From Neolewinella litorea (GTDB lineage Bacteria > Bacteroidota > Bacteroidia > Chitinophagales > Saprospiraceae), in contig NZ_SRSF01000005.1 in the NCBI RefSeq assembly GCF_004803465.1, positions 160,165 through 224,164 of the forward strand: DNA of 64,000 nt. Reading direction: 5' to 3'. Below are positions 35,101-43,065 of the stretch, in pieces. Under the pieces are notes generated by a model. It was not told the origin of the DNA and ran no database searches. It was given only the letters and a program-made list of their open reading frames with translations. Made by a program: the position numbers and the translations under genes. The stretch's first letter is position 1, and every line of letters begins with the position of its first letter.

Positions 35101-36510
35101 GGCTTCCTGCCCGAACCGAACCTGTTCGGCCTCAGCGACGGCTTCACCACCCCCGGCTGGGGATTCGTCGCGGGCCTCCAGCCCGAGATCCGCACCCTGG
35201 CCGAAGACCAGCGGGCCACCGACGCGGATTACCTCAACGAGCTCGGTACCAGCGGCTACATCAGTACCAGTCCCTACCTGAGCCAGGACGTGATCCAGAA
35301 CTACACGAAGCAGTGGGACGCCAACGCCATCGTGGAGCCCTTCGCCGACTTCCGCCTGGAGCTTACCATGGACCGCAGTTTCTCGGAGAATTACACCGAA
35401 ACCTTCAAGGTGCTCGAGAAGGGCCCCAACGAGCCCTTCACCCACAGCGTTCCCGTGCGCGACGGATCGCTCACCTTCAGCAACGGCGGCGCCCTGAGCC
35501 TTTTCAACCAGGATACTACCAACCTGAATAACCTCTTCGCCGCTTTTGAAGCCAACCGGCGCATCATCAGCCGCCGCCGCGGAGGCAGCACCCCGCACGC
35601 CGATCCCGACCTGGCGGCGCAGGGCTATTCCTTCGGCTACGGCCCCAATCAGCAGGAAGTCCTGCTGCCGGCCTTCCTGGCGGCCTACCGCGATGAAGAC
35701 CCGAATACGGTGAGCCTCGATCCCTTCGACGTCACCGGCGCCCCGAACTGGCGACTGACCTGGAGCGGCCTCGACCGGGTCGGCGACCTGAGCAACATCT
35801 TCCGGCGGGTCAACATCACCCACGGCTTCCAGTCAACCTTCACGATCGCCAGTTACGGTACCAGCCTCGATTACCTGGACGCGCTCGAGCGGCAGGCCAA
35901 TCCCCAAATCGCCGGCTACGATACGGTCAGCCTGAATTTCTTCCCCCGCATCGAGATCCCCAACCTGTCCGAGGCCAAGTCCTTCGCGCCCCTCCTCAGC
36001 ATCGACGCCGAACTGGTGAACGGGCTGTCGGTCAACTTCGCCTACACCAGCTCCGAGACCCGCAGCATCAACGTGGTCAGCAAGCTGCTCTCCGAAAGCG
36101 TGGGCAAGCAGGTGATCGGTGGCTTCGGGATCGTGCTGCAGGACATCCAGATCGGCTTCTTGCAGGGCCGGCAACGCACCCGCGAACCCGCCCCCACGAC
36201 CAACACCGGACGCCCCGGCGGCGGCAACAGCCGCAGCGGCGGCCGACTCAACGTCAGCGACATGGACATCCAGTTCAACTTCAGCCTGCGCGACGAAAAA
36301 TCATACGCCAGCCGCCTGCTGCCGCCCACCCGCGAGATCATCGAGGGCGCGCGCATCTTCACCCTGGCCCCCTCGGTAGAGTACCAGCTCAACCAGCGGC
36401 TCAGCCTGCGGGCCTTCTTCGACTACCGCAAGACCACCCCCTTCAACCCCCTCGGTTTCCCCCAGACGGCCGCGAGCGGCGGCGTGGTCGTGCGCTTCCA
36501 ATTGAACTAG
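29125..36510 (+). CDS. sprA: T9SS outer-membrane translocon SprA (SovA)
   Basis: About 2461 residues: the giant outer-membrane beta-barrel that moves folded cargo across the outer membrane in type IX secretion. Signal peptide at 1-20; then the typical start with RNPVDLRDPAGVEKTVEYDP, RPPTYLTFEEYFEYRQ and QRRYFNNLAGVGN. Long stretches of alternating strands, many D/N-rich loops and a final aromatic strand ending VVVRFQLN fit a barrel. ATG 29125 has a purine-rich AGGAAGG 9 bp upstream; a TTG at 29116 is less likely. Full length, no frameshift. Shows the host uses T9SS. Confidence 0.97.
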   Translation: MNKTLLSLCVALVSLSFTIVPYRTEADAVASREAALSFLSPVLTDTLPPLRDRRRDFITDPNRNPVDLRDPAGVEKTVEYDPATGRYIVRERLGEIDFRPPTYLTFEEYFEYRQREDQRRYFNNLAGVGNPEDFVSVGDPLADIELDPDLVNNLFGGTEISIQPQGSVDLSFGLNYQYQDNPFIVERFRRNTIFDFDMDIQMNVTGQIGDKLKLNTNYNTGANFNFDNQIKLDYNSEAFGEDDIIRKIEAGDVSLPLRGTLIEGAQSLFGLKTELQFGHLRLTAIASQQRSQREKLTIEGGSQLQEFEVYADEYDENRHFFLSHYNREVYEEALSNLPQIQTLFHLENIEVWITNDRNEVLDVRDIVAFADLGEPTRLTNPRAVGQFPTPRYQEICDGRPLPENGANDLYGRLVAQEENLRDIDRTVAVLQSAQFGLEQIRDFEKVSARKLDPREYTVNPELGFISLNINVQPDQVVAVSYRYKYNGEIFKVGELSVNTDNSSSDTSNFANQVLITKLLKSSTQRVSEPAWDLMMKNVYSLGAYQVNQEDFRLDVQYENPGQGFQRFLPVPTDLPGGTFNPIPGVPLIRAFNLDRLNTQGDPQPDGVFDFVPGITINPSTGRIYFPVLEPFGSDLAERLPPEVAPRFTYQELYDSTLFQAREFPEKNRFAIRGSYKSTVQSEISLGAFNIPAGSVRVTAGGALLVEGRDYTVDYSTGRVRILNDAILSSGVPINVSFEDNTIFSLQTKTMLGLRADYEVNDNLAIGGTFMQLFERPFTQKVNLGEDPINNRIYGFDATYNQPSGWLTRTLDKLPFFSTNAPSNVSLTAETAILDPGHSRAINLSRSEKGGIVYLDDFEGTASPIDLMTPVQRWYLASVPQNDAGNNNPLFPEAQLPGLVSGANRANLSWYRIDQSARNALDNNNVYTSVVPQQEVFPFFDAGAGRRGLFQFFTFDMSFYPNERGPYNFDTPSGYPGLTAGALPDQGDPLTPVKLLDPASRWGGIMREMTTTDFQSSNIEFIEFWMLSPFLDPQNGRQAAPDAADKQGTLYINLGNVSEDILKDSRKFFENGLPTPLNPRRPVDRTVWSRVPVAQQITQGFDNDPESRKAQDVGLDGFDDDGEREHFADYLAAFAGNPQVQQRLAEDVSNDNFYYFNDQERFGEDVSLLTRYKNFNNTQGNSAANDNTNNNLRQSATNLPDDEDLNQDNTLNESESYFQYEIPFVQSAVNPRELDVEATPFITDRIEDVGGTGRIWYRFRIPLNTDQKTSVGGIQDFRSIRFMRMFMKDFEAPVTLRFAEFELVRNSWRRYNRPFQTGPIIGGEEDTEFFIDAVNIEENSRRQPFNYVLPNGIRREQSLGLVTTLQNEQSLALKVQNLQPSDSRAVFKYTETDLRLYERLKMFVHAEATGESRIDRPKDGELRLFMRLGSDFEQNYYEYEVPLALSDTTGLDGLNPNGTAYADSVWLPENEVDLPLELLRELKLERNNSSVPSDATYEQSYSPGDGINHTLRIKGNPNLGFVKVFMIGVRNEKDLDNDGISAEVWVNELRLEGLDERGGVAAIARADVQLADLGNLTAAVNYSSIGFGALDNSVVERNRFKTAGYDLATTLSFNRFLPTRWGVNLPVYLQHSKQVSTPEYDPYDYDIPLQDKLRAAESPVVRDSIREQAQEIDKITAVNLNNVSIAPSTRRTKPSPIDPANFSVSYGYTKNEHSDPYIQSEVVRDHTGALDYTYSRAQPKSFEPFKGIESKYLRLLSEFNLNPLPNTVSITNVINRSFATTSYRFAGVDEKFNTFFNKRFIWNRSYDVQWNLTRSLRLGFNANMNTTIDEPDENDIVVLPEEEAQQIRRDSIWSNLLNGGRPKQYNHTINASYQLPLRYLPFLDFVDVRAQYLGNYTWAAAPLLIQERGLGNIIQNSQQRQVTADLNFERFYDQIPFLRAANQAGRQRRPTRQTGRQSNNNETAAGGSSFLRPLLAIRRARFTYSEDFTTVIPGFLPEPNLFGLSDGFTTPGWGFVAGLQPEIRTLAEDQRATDADYLNELGTSGYISTSPYLSQDVIQNYTKQWDANAIVEPFADFRLELTMDRSFSENYTETFKVLEKGPNEPFTHSVPVRDGSLTFSNGGALSLFNQDTTNLNNLFAAFEANRRIISRRRGGSTPHADPDLAAQGYSFGYGPNQQEVLLPAFLAAYRDEDPNTVSLDPFDVTGAPNWRLTWSGLDRVGDLSNIFRRVNITHGFQSTFTIASYGTSLDYLDALERQANPQIAGYDTVSLNFFPRIEIPNLSEAKSFAPLLSIDAELVNGLSVNFAYTSSETRSINVVSKLLSESVGKQVIGGFGIVLQDIQIGFLQGRQRTREPAPTTNTGRPGGGNSRSGGRLNVSDMDIQFNFSLRDEKSYASRLLPPTREIIEGARIFTLAPSVEYQLNQRLSLRAFFDYRKTTPFNPLGFPQTAASGGVVVRFQLN

Positions 36511-36595
36511 AAGGGCCTTTCAGTAGTACCGTTATACGGCAGCCCTTGCGGACCGTCCACAGCCCTACCGAACCTAATCGATTTTACCAGCGATA

Positions 36596-37699
36596 ATGAC
36601 TACTCCCCAATTCTACCCCCTCCGCGTCAACCGCCTCCAGCCGGAAACCGACCAGGCGGTAAGCGTATACTTTGAACTCCCCGAGCACGATCGGACGGCC
36701 TTCAACTACCGGGCCGGCCAGTACCTCACCCTCCGCTTCGTCATCGACGGCAAGGAGGAACGGCGCGCCTACAGCATGTGCTCGGCCCCCCACGAGGATG
36801 AGCTGGCGGTGACCGTCAAGCAGGTCCGCAACGGTATCGTCAGCAACCACATCGCCCAGAACCTGAAAGCCGGCGACACCGTCGACGTCATGCCCCCCAT
36901 GGGCCGCTTTCTGGCCGACGTGGACCCCTCCGCCCGCCGCCGCTATTACCTCTTCGGCGCGGGCAGCGGCATCACGCCCCTGATGTCCATCCTGCGCTCG
37001 GTCCTCGAAAAGGAACCCAAATCGGAAGTCATCCTCTTCTACGGCAACCGCGACGAGGACAACATCATCTTCAAGCAGCAACTCGACGAACTGGAGCGCC
37101 GCTACGCCGGTCAGCTTACCGTGGAGCACACGCTGTCGCAACCCAAGAAGTACCCCACCAAGGGCTTGAAAGGGCTCTTCAAGCGCAGCCATACCCGCTG
37201 GGAAGGAGCCACCGGCCGCATCGACCGCCGCGCGATCGTCAAGTTCCTCCAGCAGTACCCCACCGACGGGATGAACTGCCGCTACTATGTCTGCGGCCCC
37301 GGGGAAATGATCGACAACGTTGAGGCCGCCCTGCTAGGCCACGGCATCGACGACAAACTGATCCACGTCGAACGCTTCGTCTCCGCCAGCACCGACAACG
37401 GCGCCGCCAAGACCAAAAGCGTGGGCGGTACCGTCAACGTGAAGCTCGACAAGGAACTGCTGACCATCGAACTGGAACCCGGACAGTCCATCCTCGACGG
37501 ACTCCTCCAGGCCGGCAAGACCCCGCCCTACAGCTGTCTGGCGGGCGCCTGCTCCACCTGCATGGCTCGTGTGGACAAGGGCGGCGTGAAGATGGACGTG
37601 TGCTACGCCCTCGACGATTCCGAGGTCGAGGAAGGCTACATCCTCACCTGCCAGTCGCACCCCACCACCCCGGAGGTCGACATCGATTTCAACGTGTGA
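36596..37699 (+). CDS. PaaE-like ferredoxin--NAD(P) reductase with 2Fe-2S domain
   Basis: 367-residue flavoprotein reductase. The N-terminal FAD domain has YRAGQYLTLRF and RRAYSMCSAP; the nucleotide domain has FGAGSGITPLMSILRSVL and YVCGPGEMIDNVE; the C-terminal plant-type ferredoxin domain has CLAGACSTC (Cys 314, 319, 322) and the fourth Cys at 352 (LTCQSHP). The order FAD-NAD-2Fe2S is that of PaaE (phenylacetyl-CoA epoxidase reductase), but no paaABCD genes are here, so it may serve another oxygenase or desaturase. Intergenic gaps on both sides suggest a single-gene unit. Confidence 0.88.
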   Translation: MTTPQFYPLRVNRLQPETDQAVSVYFELPEHDRTAFNYRAGQYLTLRFVIDGKEERRAYSMCSAPHEDELAVTVKQVRNGIVSNHIAQNLKAGDTVDVMPPMGRFLADVDPSARRRYYLFGAGSGITPLMSILRSVLEKEPKSEVILFYGNRDEDNIIFKQQLDELERRYAGQLTVEHTLSQPKKYPTKGLKGLFKRSHTRWEGATGRIDRRAIVKFLQQYPTDGMNCRYYVCGPGEMIDNVEAALLGHGIDDKLIHVERFVSASTDNGAAKTKSVGGTVNVKLDKELLTIELEPGQSILDGLLQAGKTPPYSCLAGACSTCMARVDKGGVKMDVCYALDDSEVEEGYILTCQSHPTTPEVDIDFNV

Positions 37700-37780
37700 T
37701 CCTGGGGCGCCGGCGCACGGGTGCCGGGCCTTTTGACCAATATCCACGAAATTCGGGTAACAATTCCGTCCGGCTCCGCA

Positions 37781-37807
37781 TTGACGACTGCGGGAGACGT
37801 ATATTTA
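37781..37807 (+). promoter_or_regulatory. possible promoter of the OmpA/PD40 gene
   Basis: TTG at 37781-37783 and TATATTTA at 37800-37807 (7 of 8 matches to TAnnTTTG) are 16 bp apart, close to the Bacteroidota -33/-7 pattern. The ATG is 19 bp further on. Confidence 0.4.
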
Positions 37808-37826
37808 TTGTTTCTCGCCCACGGCC

Positions 37827-39797
37827 ATGTTCACCTTCCGACCGGTTCCGCTCCCCATTCTGCTAGTCCTCGCGCTCTGCGCGACGCAACTGGCGGCGCA
37901 AACGCGTATCGGGCCGGATGGCACCCGGGAACGCGACCCCGTACTCACCGCTACCGGTAAGGAGCTCTACTTCACCCGACCCGATCATCCCCGCAACCAG
38001 GGAACCGAAGACCGTGCCGACATCTGGTTCCGCCAGCGCGGTGCCGACGGCCGTTGGGGGCGCGCCCTCAACCCCGGGTCCCCGGTCAACTCATTCGACG
38101 ACGATCGACTGCTTAACGCCAGCGTGGACGGCAAACGCCTGGCCGTATTGCGCACCGGAAAGAATGCCGTGATCCACCTGCTGGAGCGGGAAGGACGCAG
38201 CTGGCGCATCATCGGCCACTGGCCGCTGCCCGCGGAGGTGGAAGACCCGACGGAGGCGACCTTCAACGCCACGGGTCAGGAACTGATCTACTCCCGCCGC
38301 AACCCCGACAAGGGCTCCGAAGACCTTTACCTGCGCCGGGCCCTGGCCGACGGCGCGTGGTCCGCCCCGGAGCCCCTGAGCTGGCTCAACGGCCCGGAAA
38401 ACGAAAGTAAGCCCCAGTTTGCCGCCGACGGCCGCACCCTCTACTTCCGACGCGGCGCGGGGCAGTGGTACCGGCAGGAAGACCGCGGTCGGGCACCACA
38501 GGCCGTAGCCATCCCCGGTCGCTACCTGCAACTGGCCGCCACCGACGAGGTGCTGGTGGCCACCACCGACGACCTGGGTAAGGATGAGCACCTGGTCACG
38601 CCGGACCTGCCCCTGAAGGTGTTTTGCCCGCCCGGTCGCATCAGCTACGGTACCCTGGGCAACCCGCCCGCCAAGGGATCGCCGACCGTGGCGGTGCCCC
38701 TGAGCTCGGGGATTGAATTGCGGGTACTGCCCGACGTCCTGCACCGCTACGCGGTGGTGCTTCGCGACGGGGAGATCGCCTTCCCCGAAAGCGATATGCC
38801 GCCGATGGACAACGTCCGTCCGGCCGGTAGTCTGGCCAGCCTGCGGGAGATCTCCGCCGACAACCGCGAAGCCTACCTGCACCAATCGCTGGCGGAGCGG
38901 CAGCGGGAACTGGCGCGCCTGGACCGCCTGCGGCAACAACGATACACGGTAGGAAAAACCGACCTGGGAACGCCAACGGAAGAATGGACGGCTCTGGACA
39001 CCCTGCCCCCGGCGGCCGACACCTCTGCGAGCTTCCGCGCCCGTTACGCCCGCGATCTGGCGGAGTTGGAGCGGATGAAGGCCAAATTCCGGAAACAACA
39101 GGAGGAGCGCCTGCGCGCGCGACAGCGCGACAACTACCTGGACCTGGGCTGGAGCGACCGGCCCGGTGAAGAACCCGATACCACCGAGAATATAAATACG
39201 GATGCTTTGCGTTCCACCGTTCGCTCCGGCCTGTACCCCAATCAGCGGCCCGCCGTCACTGACCGCCGTCCCTGGGAGAACAACATCCGCAACGAGGTGG
39301 CCCGTCCGGCCACGCAGAACCCTCCGCAGGAATTGGATGCGGAATACGCCCGCCAGCTGCGGGAGTTGGAAGCCCTGCGGGCCCAACTGCGGGAAATGAA
39401 CGGCACCCCTGATCCATCGGCTACCCGGTATCCGGCGACCGGCCGGGAAGCGCTGACCAGCAAGTCGCCCGGTACCCCAACTGCCACCAATCCGGCGGCG
39501 CGGAGGAGTGCCCTAGGGGTGACCTTCATTCCGAACACGGCCTATCCCAATTCCTCGGGGTATGCGGCGCTGGAAGCGCTCGCGGGCCGGGTGAGGGCCG
39601 GGGCAGGGGTTATGGAGATTCGCGTACACACGGCTCCGGGCACCGACCCGCGGGCGGCCCAGTTGCTCAGCGAGGAACGCGCCGTCACTATTCGGAATTA
39701 CCTGCTCAATGCCGGTATAGCGCCCGAAAACTTCCGCGTCATTGGCTACGGTAACCACCAGCCCGAGGGAGGTGAGCGGGTGGAGGTGGTGGAGTAG
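37827..39797 (+). CDS. OmpA-family protein with PD40/WD40-like propeller
   Basis: 656-residue exported protein. Signal peptide (about 1-24, ending LAAQ); a PD40-type beta-propeller region (about 30-300) with recurring LYFTR and LIYSRRNPDKGSEDLY strands; a charged, coiled-coil-prone segment (about 350-530); and a C-terminal OmpA-like domain (about 565-656) with LSEERAVTIRNYLLNAGI and FRVIGYGNHQPEG, which binds peptidoglycan in the family. Similar proteins (PorE-like) occur in T9SS-bearing Bacteroidota, but the low-complexity middle is unusual. Role: probable cell-envelope scaffold. Confidence 0.78.
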   Translation: MFTFRPVPLPILLVLALCATQLAAQTRIGPDGTRERDPVLTATGKELYFTRPDHPRNQGTEDRADIWFRQRGADGRWGRALNPGSPVNSFDDDRLLNASVDGKRLAVLRTGKNAVIHLLEREGRSWRIIGHWPLPAEVEDPTEATFNATGQELIYSRRNPDKGSEDLYLRRALADGAWSAPEPLSWLNGPENESKPQFAADGRTLYFRRGAGQWYRQEDRGRAPQAVAIPGRYLQLAATDEVLVATTDDLGKDEHLVTPDLPLKVFCPPGRISYGTLGNPPAKGSPTVAVPLSSGIELRVLPDVLHRYAVVLRDGEIAFPESDMPPMDNVRPAGSLASLREISADNREAYLHQSLAERQRELARLDRLRQQRYTVGKTDLGTPTEEWTALDTLPPAADTSASFRARYARDLAELERMKAKFRKQQEERLRARQRDNYLDLGWSDRPGEEPDTTENINTDALRSTVRSGLYPNQRPAVTDRRPWENNIRNEVARPATQNPPQELDAEYARQLRELEALRAQLREMNGTPDPSATRYPATGREALTSKSPGTPTATNPAARRSALGVTFIPNTAYPNSSGYAALEALAGRVRAGAGVMEIRVHTAPGTDPRAAQLLSEERAVTIRNYLLNAGIAPENFRVIGYGNHQPEGGERVEVVE

Positions 39798-39803
39798 GAA
39801 CCC

Positions 39804-40310
39804 TTACAACTCAATGATCTTGCCCGAGTCGGCCACCTGGAACCGCCGTGCCGTGCTGGCGCTGGCCTGGTAGTCGAATTTTTGTCCGCCCTGCCCCTGG
39901 CCGCTCACCTGGTAGATCATCAGCGCTTCGGTGATGGCGGCGGTGGTCTGGGTAAGTTCCGCGCCGTCGTAGCTGGTGCCGGCAAGGATCAAGCGGTCGA
40001 TGACCTCCTCGGTTTTCGGGTTTAGCGTAACGAGGGTATAGTGGTACTGCGCCAGGTCGGCCCGCCAGTAGATGATGCCAACGTAATTGTCCGCTTCCGG
40101 CAGCCGCAGGCAGGCGATGAACTCCGTAAACTCCTCGTTGACCTGAGTGGGCTCGAGAGGGATCAGGAACTGGTCCACCATGCGCGAGGGCAGCGGCGGT
40201 GTTTCCTTACTGATGCGGCGGACCGTGTCCTCGCCCAGGGTGATGGGGAGGGCCAGTTCCGGGAACTGTTCTACAAAGTGGGAAAAGCGGATGCGGGGGG
40301 TATCGGACAT
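39804..40310 (-). CDS. conserved hypothetical protein
   Basis: 168 residues from ATG 40310 (a start ten codons upstream lies in the gap to the methyltransferase gene). No signal peptide or TM segment. The sequence has a central stretch NYVGIIYWRADLAQYHYTLVTL and acidic strands; no family was recognised. It is downstream of the methyltransferase gene on the same strand (66-bp gap) and ends 6 bp from the OmpA/PD40 stop in a convergent arrangement. Likely cytosolic. Confidence 0.65.
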   Translation of the reverse strand: MSDTPRIRFSHFVEQFPELALPITLGEDTVRRISKETPPLPSRMVDQFLIPLEPTQVNEEFTEFIACLRLPEADNYVGIIYWRADLAQYHYTLVTLNPKTEEVIDRLILAGTSYDGAELTQTTAAITEALMIYQVSGQGQGGQKFDYQASASTARRFQVADSGKIIEL

Positions 40311-40376
40311 ACGGTTCGGGCGTTGAATTAGGGAATACACTACCGGTAAGCAGTTGGTTGAGGCGGGCAGGGAGGC

Positions 40377-41159
40377 TTACCGCTCCAGTACCAGGGCCAG
40401 GGTGCGCCAGCGCACTACGTTGCCGCGCTTGTCCATGGGCTCTTCCAGGTCCAGGGGGTCGGTGAGGTCCAGCAGTTGCCAGCCCTCGCGCAGCAGGTGA
40501 TCCACGATTTTGATGGGTGGGTGAAAGTGCTCCCACTGCTTCTGTTTAAGGAAGTTGAGGGGGGAGACCATCACTACCCGGCCGCCGGGCTTCACCACCC
40601 GTTGCCACTCGGTAAAGGCCCGGCGCGCGTCCGGTAGCCGGTCGATCAGAAAGGTGTTGATCAGCAAGTCGAGGCTGTGGTCGGGGAAGGGCAGGGCGGC
40701 GGCGTCGGCGAGCGCAAACTGCAGGTTGGGCAGTTGGTGGCCGGTGAAGGACTCCAGGGGGTAGCCGTAACGGAGCAGGTTAGCCGAAACGCTTTTGCCG
40801 GCCGTCCAGTAGTCGCGGCCCTGACGAAGCATCTGGTAGCTGAAGTCGATGCCGTAGCAGTCCCAGTCCGGGTGTGCCAGCGCGATATCGCCCACGAGGC
40901 GGCCGACGCTACAGCCGACGTCGGCTACGGCCCGAGCGGGGCCGGCGGGGATCCAGGGCTGGAGGTAATCGGCGAGGGGTTGCAGGGGATATCCGCCGTG
41001 CAGTTCATCGGCGAGGTGGAGGGCGGTCTGCCGGGCTACGAGTTCATCGTAGCGTTCGTAGACGTCCTGCCGGACTTCTTCTTCCGATTTGCGGTAGTAG
41101 AGGGGGATGCCGCGTCGTTCGTCGAGCGGCGGGGGTAACAGGCTTCCGAAAGCGGACAC
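40377..41159 (-). CDS. class I SAM-dependent methyltransferase
   Basis: 260 residues from GTG 41159. A Rossmann-fold methyltransferase core: motif I VADVGCSVGRLVGDIA, an acidic strand end CYGIDFSYQML, motif II-like FALADAAALPFPDHSLDLLI, then GGRVVMVSPLNFL. The N-terminal 80 residues are a charged extension. The substrate is unknown. It begins 3 bp after the stop of the upstream iscA-like gene, so the two are clearly one transcript. Confidence 0.85.
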   Translation of the reverse strand: MSAFGSLLPPPLDERRGIPLYYRKSEEEVRQDVYERYDELVARQTALHLADELHGGYPLQPLADYLQPWIPAGPARAVADVGCSVGRLVGDIALAHPDWDCYGIDFSYQMLRQGRDYWTAGKSVSANLLRYGYPLESFTGHQLPNLQFALADAAALPFPDHSLDLLINTFLIDRLPDARRAFTEWQRVVKPGGRVVMVSPLNFLKQKQWEHFHPPIKIVDHLLREGWQLLDLTDPLDLEEPMDKRGNVVRWRTLALVLER

Positions 41160-41162
41160 GCG

Positions 41163-41522
41163 TCAGGCACTGAAGGAGGTGCCACAGCCGCAGGTCTCCT
41201 TTGCATTGGGGTTGTTGAAGGTAAATCCGCGGTTTTCGAGTCCGGTGGCCCAGTCGATCTCCATGCCGAGGAGGTAAAGGGCGTGGCCGGGCTTCATCAA
41301 GACGAGTTCGTCGCCGACGGTAAACTTTTGGTCGTCGCTTTCCGGGAGGTCGAAGCCAAGCTGGTACTCAAAACCGGAGCAACCGCCGCCGCGCACCCCG
41401 ATGCGCAGGTGGTGCTCTTCGTTGACCCCGAGCTCACTGCGCAGCCGCTTCAGCTGTACCATGGCGGACGGCGTAATGGAGATGGGGGTGGTTTTGGTAG
41501 TTGACTTAACTTCGGCGCTCAT
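41163..41522 (-). CDS. HesB/IscA-type iron-sulfur carrier
   Basis: 119-residue A-type carrier with the three conserved cysteines: Cys 48 (RGGGCSGFEY) and the C-terminal pair Cys 111 and 113 (ETCGCGTSF). It would take up or deliver 2Fe-2S or 4Fe-4S clusters. The start ATG 41522 gives an N-terminus about 12 residues longer than the other copy. It is separated from the iscS-iscU-iscA block by a terminator at 42142-42180 and an opposite-strand gene, so it is a second, separately expressed A-type protein, coupled to a methyltransferase gene. Confidence 0.93.
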   Translation of the reverse strand: MSAEVKSTTKTTPISITPSAMVQLKRLRSELGVNEEHHLRIGVRGGGCSGFEYQLGFDLPESDDQKFTVGDELVLMKPGHALYLLGMEIDWATGLENRGFTFNNPNAKETCGCGTSFSA

Positions 41523-41598
41523 AAACGATAAATTACTTTACTGGGCAGTTAACAACGGTATTTACCGCATAGTTGCCCGCCAACGAACGCCCGTGGTA

Positions 41599-42138
41599 AT
41601 GCTTAACATTCTTTTGTGGACGGTGCCGGTCGTGCTGACGGTGGTTCTGGTGTGGCTCCTGGGCGGTGTGCTGACCCGCTTCCGGGAGGCGGTCACGGCA
41701 TTGGAACGGAAAGTTACGGCACCCGCGCCCGCGCAACAGGAAGCCGATCCGGTCGATCCGCTGGCGTTGCGGTTGCAGGCGTGTGAGCGGTTCACGCTGA
41801 TGCTGGAGCGGATATCGGTGCCCAACCTCCTGCTACGCCTCCCGCCCCACGAAGAGACGCCGCCGCGGGAGTACCGGGCCGAACTGCTGCTGGCCATCCG
41901 GCAGGAGGTGGAGTACAACATCACCCAGCAGATATACGTAAGCGACAGCCTGTGGTCGATCATCACCCACGCGCGCGACAACATCAGCCTGCAGATCGCC
42001 CGGGCCGCCGAGGAGGCGGAATCGAGCCGGCATATCGCCGACCGGCTCCGGATGATCAGCGGGCAGCAGGAGGAAAATCCTATTGCCCTGGCGCAGGGGG
42101 CCATTCGGCGGGAAGCCGCTTCGGTGCTCACCCGCTAG
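41599..42138 (+). CDS. DUF7935-like small membrane protein
   Basis: 179 residues from ATG 41599; the longer frame upstream overlaps the opposite-strand iscA and is not used. One TM segment (about 4-26), then a coiled-coil linker and the pattern LRLQACERFTLMLERISVPNLLLRL and RQEVEYNITQQIYVSDSLWSIITHARDNI. This resembles a Bacteroidota family of unknown function (DUF7935 as recalled), with a soluble helical domain facing the cytosol. It lies between two minus-strand operons and so has its own promoter. Confidence 0.75.
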   Translation: MLNILLWTVPVVLTVVLVWLLGGVLTRFREAVTALERKVTAPAPAQQEADPVDPLALRLQACERFTLMLERISVPNLLLRLPPHEETPPREYRAELLLAIRQEVEYNITQQIYVSDSLWSIITHARDNISLQIARAAEEAESSRHIADRLRMISGQQEENPIALAQGAIRREAASVLTR

Positions 42139-42141
42139 GCC

Positions 42142-42180
42142 AAAAAAAGAACGGCGCACCGGGGTTGCCGGTGCGCCGTT
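42142..42180 (-). terminator. intrinsic terminator of the isc block
   Basis: Read on the minus strand, a perfect 13-bp stem (AACGGCGCACCGG) with a 5-base loop, followed by TCTTTTTTT. It lies 22 bp after the iscA stop. The stem would also work, more weakly, for the converging plus-strand gene that ends 4 bp before it. Confidence 0.9.
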
Positions 42181-42202
42181 GCTAATTCTATCGTGGGATA
42201 GC

Positions 42203-42529
42203 TTATACAGCGAAACTTTCGCCACAGCCGCATTCGCGGGTGGCGTTGGGGTTGTTGAAGGCAAAGCCCTTGCCGTTCAGGCCGCCGCTGAACTCCAGGG
42301 TGGAGTTGCAGAGGTAGAGGAACGACTTCAGGTCGCACACGACGGTTTCCCCGTTGTCTTCGAACACCTGATCCTTCGGCTTCAATTCATCGTCGAAGTC
42401 GAGTTGGTAGGACAGGCCGGAGCACCCCCCGCTGGTGATGGACACCCGCAGGAAATAGTTATCGGGAAGGCTTTTGGCCTCACGAATTTCGCGCAGCCTT
42501 TCCTTCGCGCTGTCGGCAACGAAAAGCAT
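42203..42529 (-). CDS. iscA: HesB/IscA-type iron-sulfur carrier of the isc block
   Basis: 108-residue A-type carrier with conserved Cys 36 (SGGCSGLSY), Cys 100 and Cys 102 (RECGCGESF). ATG 42529 is 11 bp after the iscU stop, and a strong terminator follows, so this is the last gene of the iscS-iscU-iscA transcript. Extra cysteines at 65 and 74 are not part of the usual motif. Confidence 0.94.
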   Translation of the reverse strand: MLFVADSAKERLREIREAKSLPDNYFLRVSITSGGCSGLSYQLDFDDELKPKDQVFEDNGETVVCDLKSFLYLCNSTLEFSGGLNGKGFAFNNPNATRECGCGESFAV

Positions 42530-42540
42530 AGGATCGAAAT

Positions 42541-42957
42541 TTAGTGCGAGGCGACGATGGACTCGGCGGTCTGGACGCCGTTCTTGGCCTGGTAGTCTTT
42601 GATGGCGCCCTTGATGGCGTCTTCAGCGAGTACCGAGCAGTGGATCTTCACCGGGGGCAGGGCCAGTTCTTCCACGATGGCCATGTTGTCGATGGCCAGG
42701 GCTTCGTCGACGGTCTTGCCTTTCAGCCACTCGGTAGCGAGGCTGGAGCTGGCGATGGCCGATCCGCAGCCGAAAGTCTTGAACTTGGCTTCGGTGATTT
42801 TCTTGGTTACGGGGTCGACCTCAATTTGCAGCCGCATGACGTCGCCACACTCGGGAGCGCCTACGAGGCCGGTGCCTACGTTGGTCTTGTTCTTGTCGAG
42901 CGTGCCTACGTTGCGGGGATTCTTGAAGTGGTCGAGAAGTTTTTCGCTGTATGCCAT
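42541..42957 (-). CDS. iscU: iron-sulfur cluster scaffold protein IscU
   Basis: 138-residue U-type scaffold on which sulfur from IscS and iron are assembled. Cluster ligands are Cys 37 (APECGDVM), Cys 64 (TFGCGSAI) and Cys 107 (KIHCSVLA), with the essential Asp 39. The LPPVK motif needed for HscA chaperone binding is present. It follows iscS by 108 bp on the same strand. Complete. Confidence 0.97.
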   Translation of the reverse strand: MAYSEKLLDHFKNPRNVGTLDKNKTNVGTGLVGAPECGDVMRLQIEVDPVTKKITEAKFKTFGCGSAIASSSLATEWLKGKTVDEALAIDNMAIVEELALPPVKIHCSVLAEDAIKGAIKDYQAKNGVQTAESIVASH

Positions 42958-43065
42958 TTTCTTATTATTTGAGGGTTAGACCGTGGTCGGTCTTAGTATA
43001 ACAGGCCAGCCGCCGGCATAGTTGATGATCGCGCTGCCGGCGGGAGGGTAGGGGAAGTACCGGCG

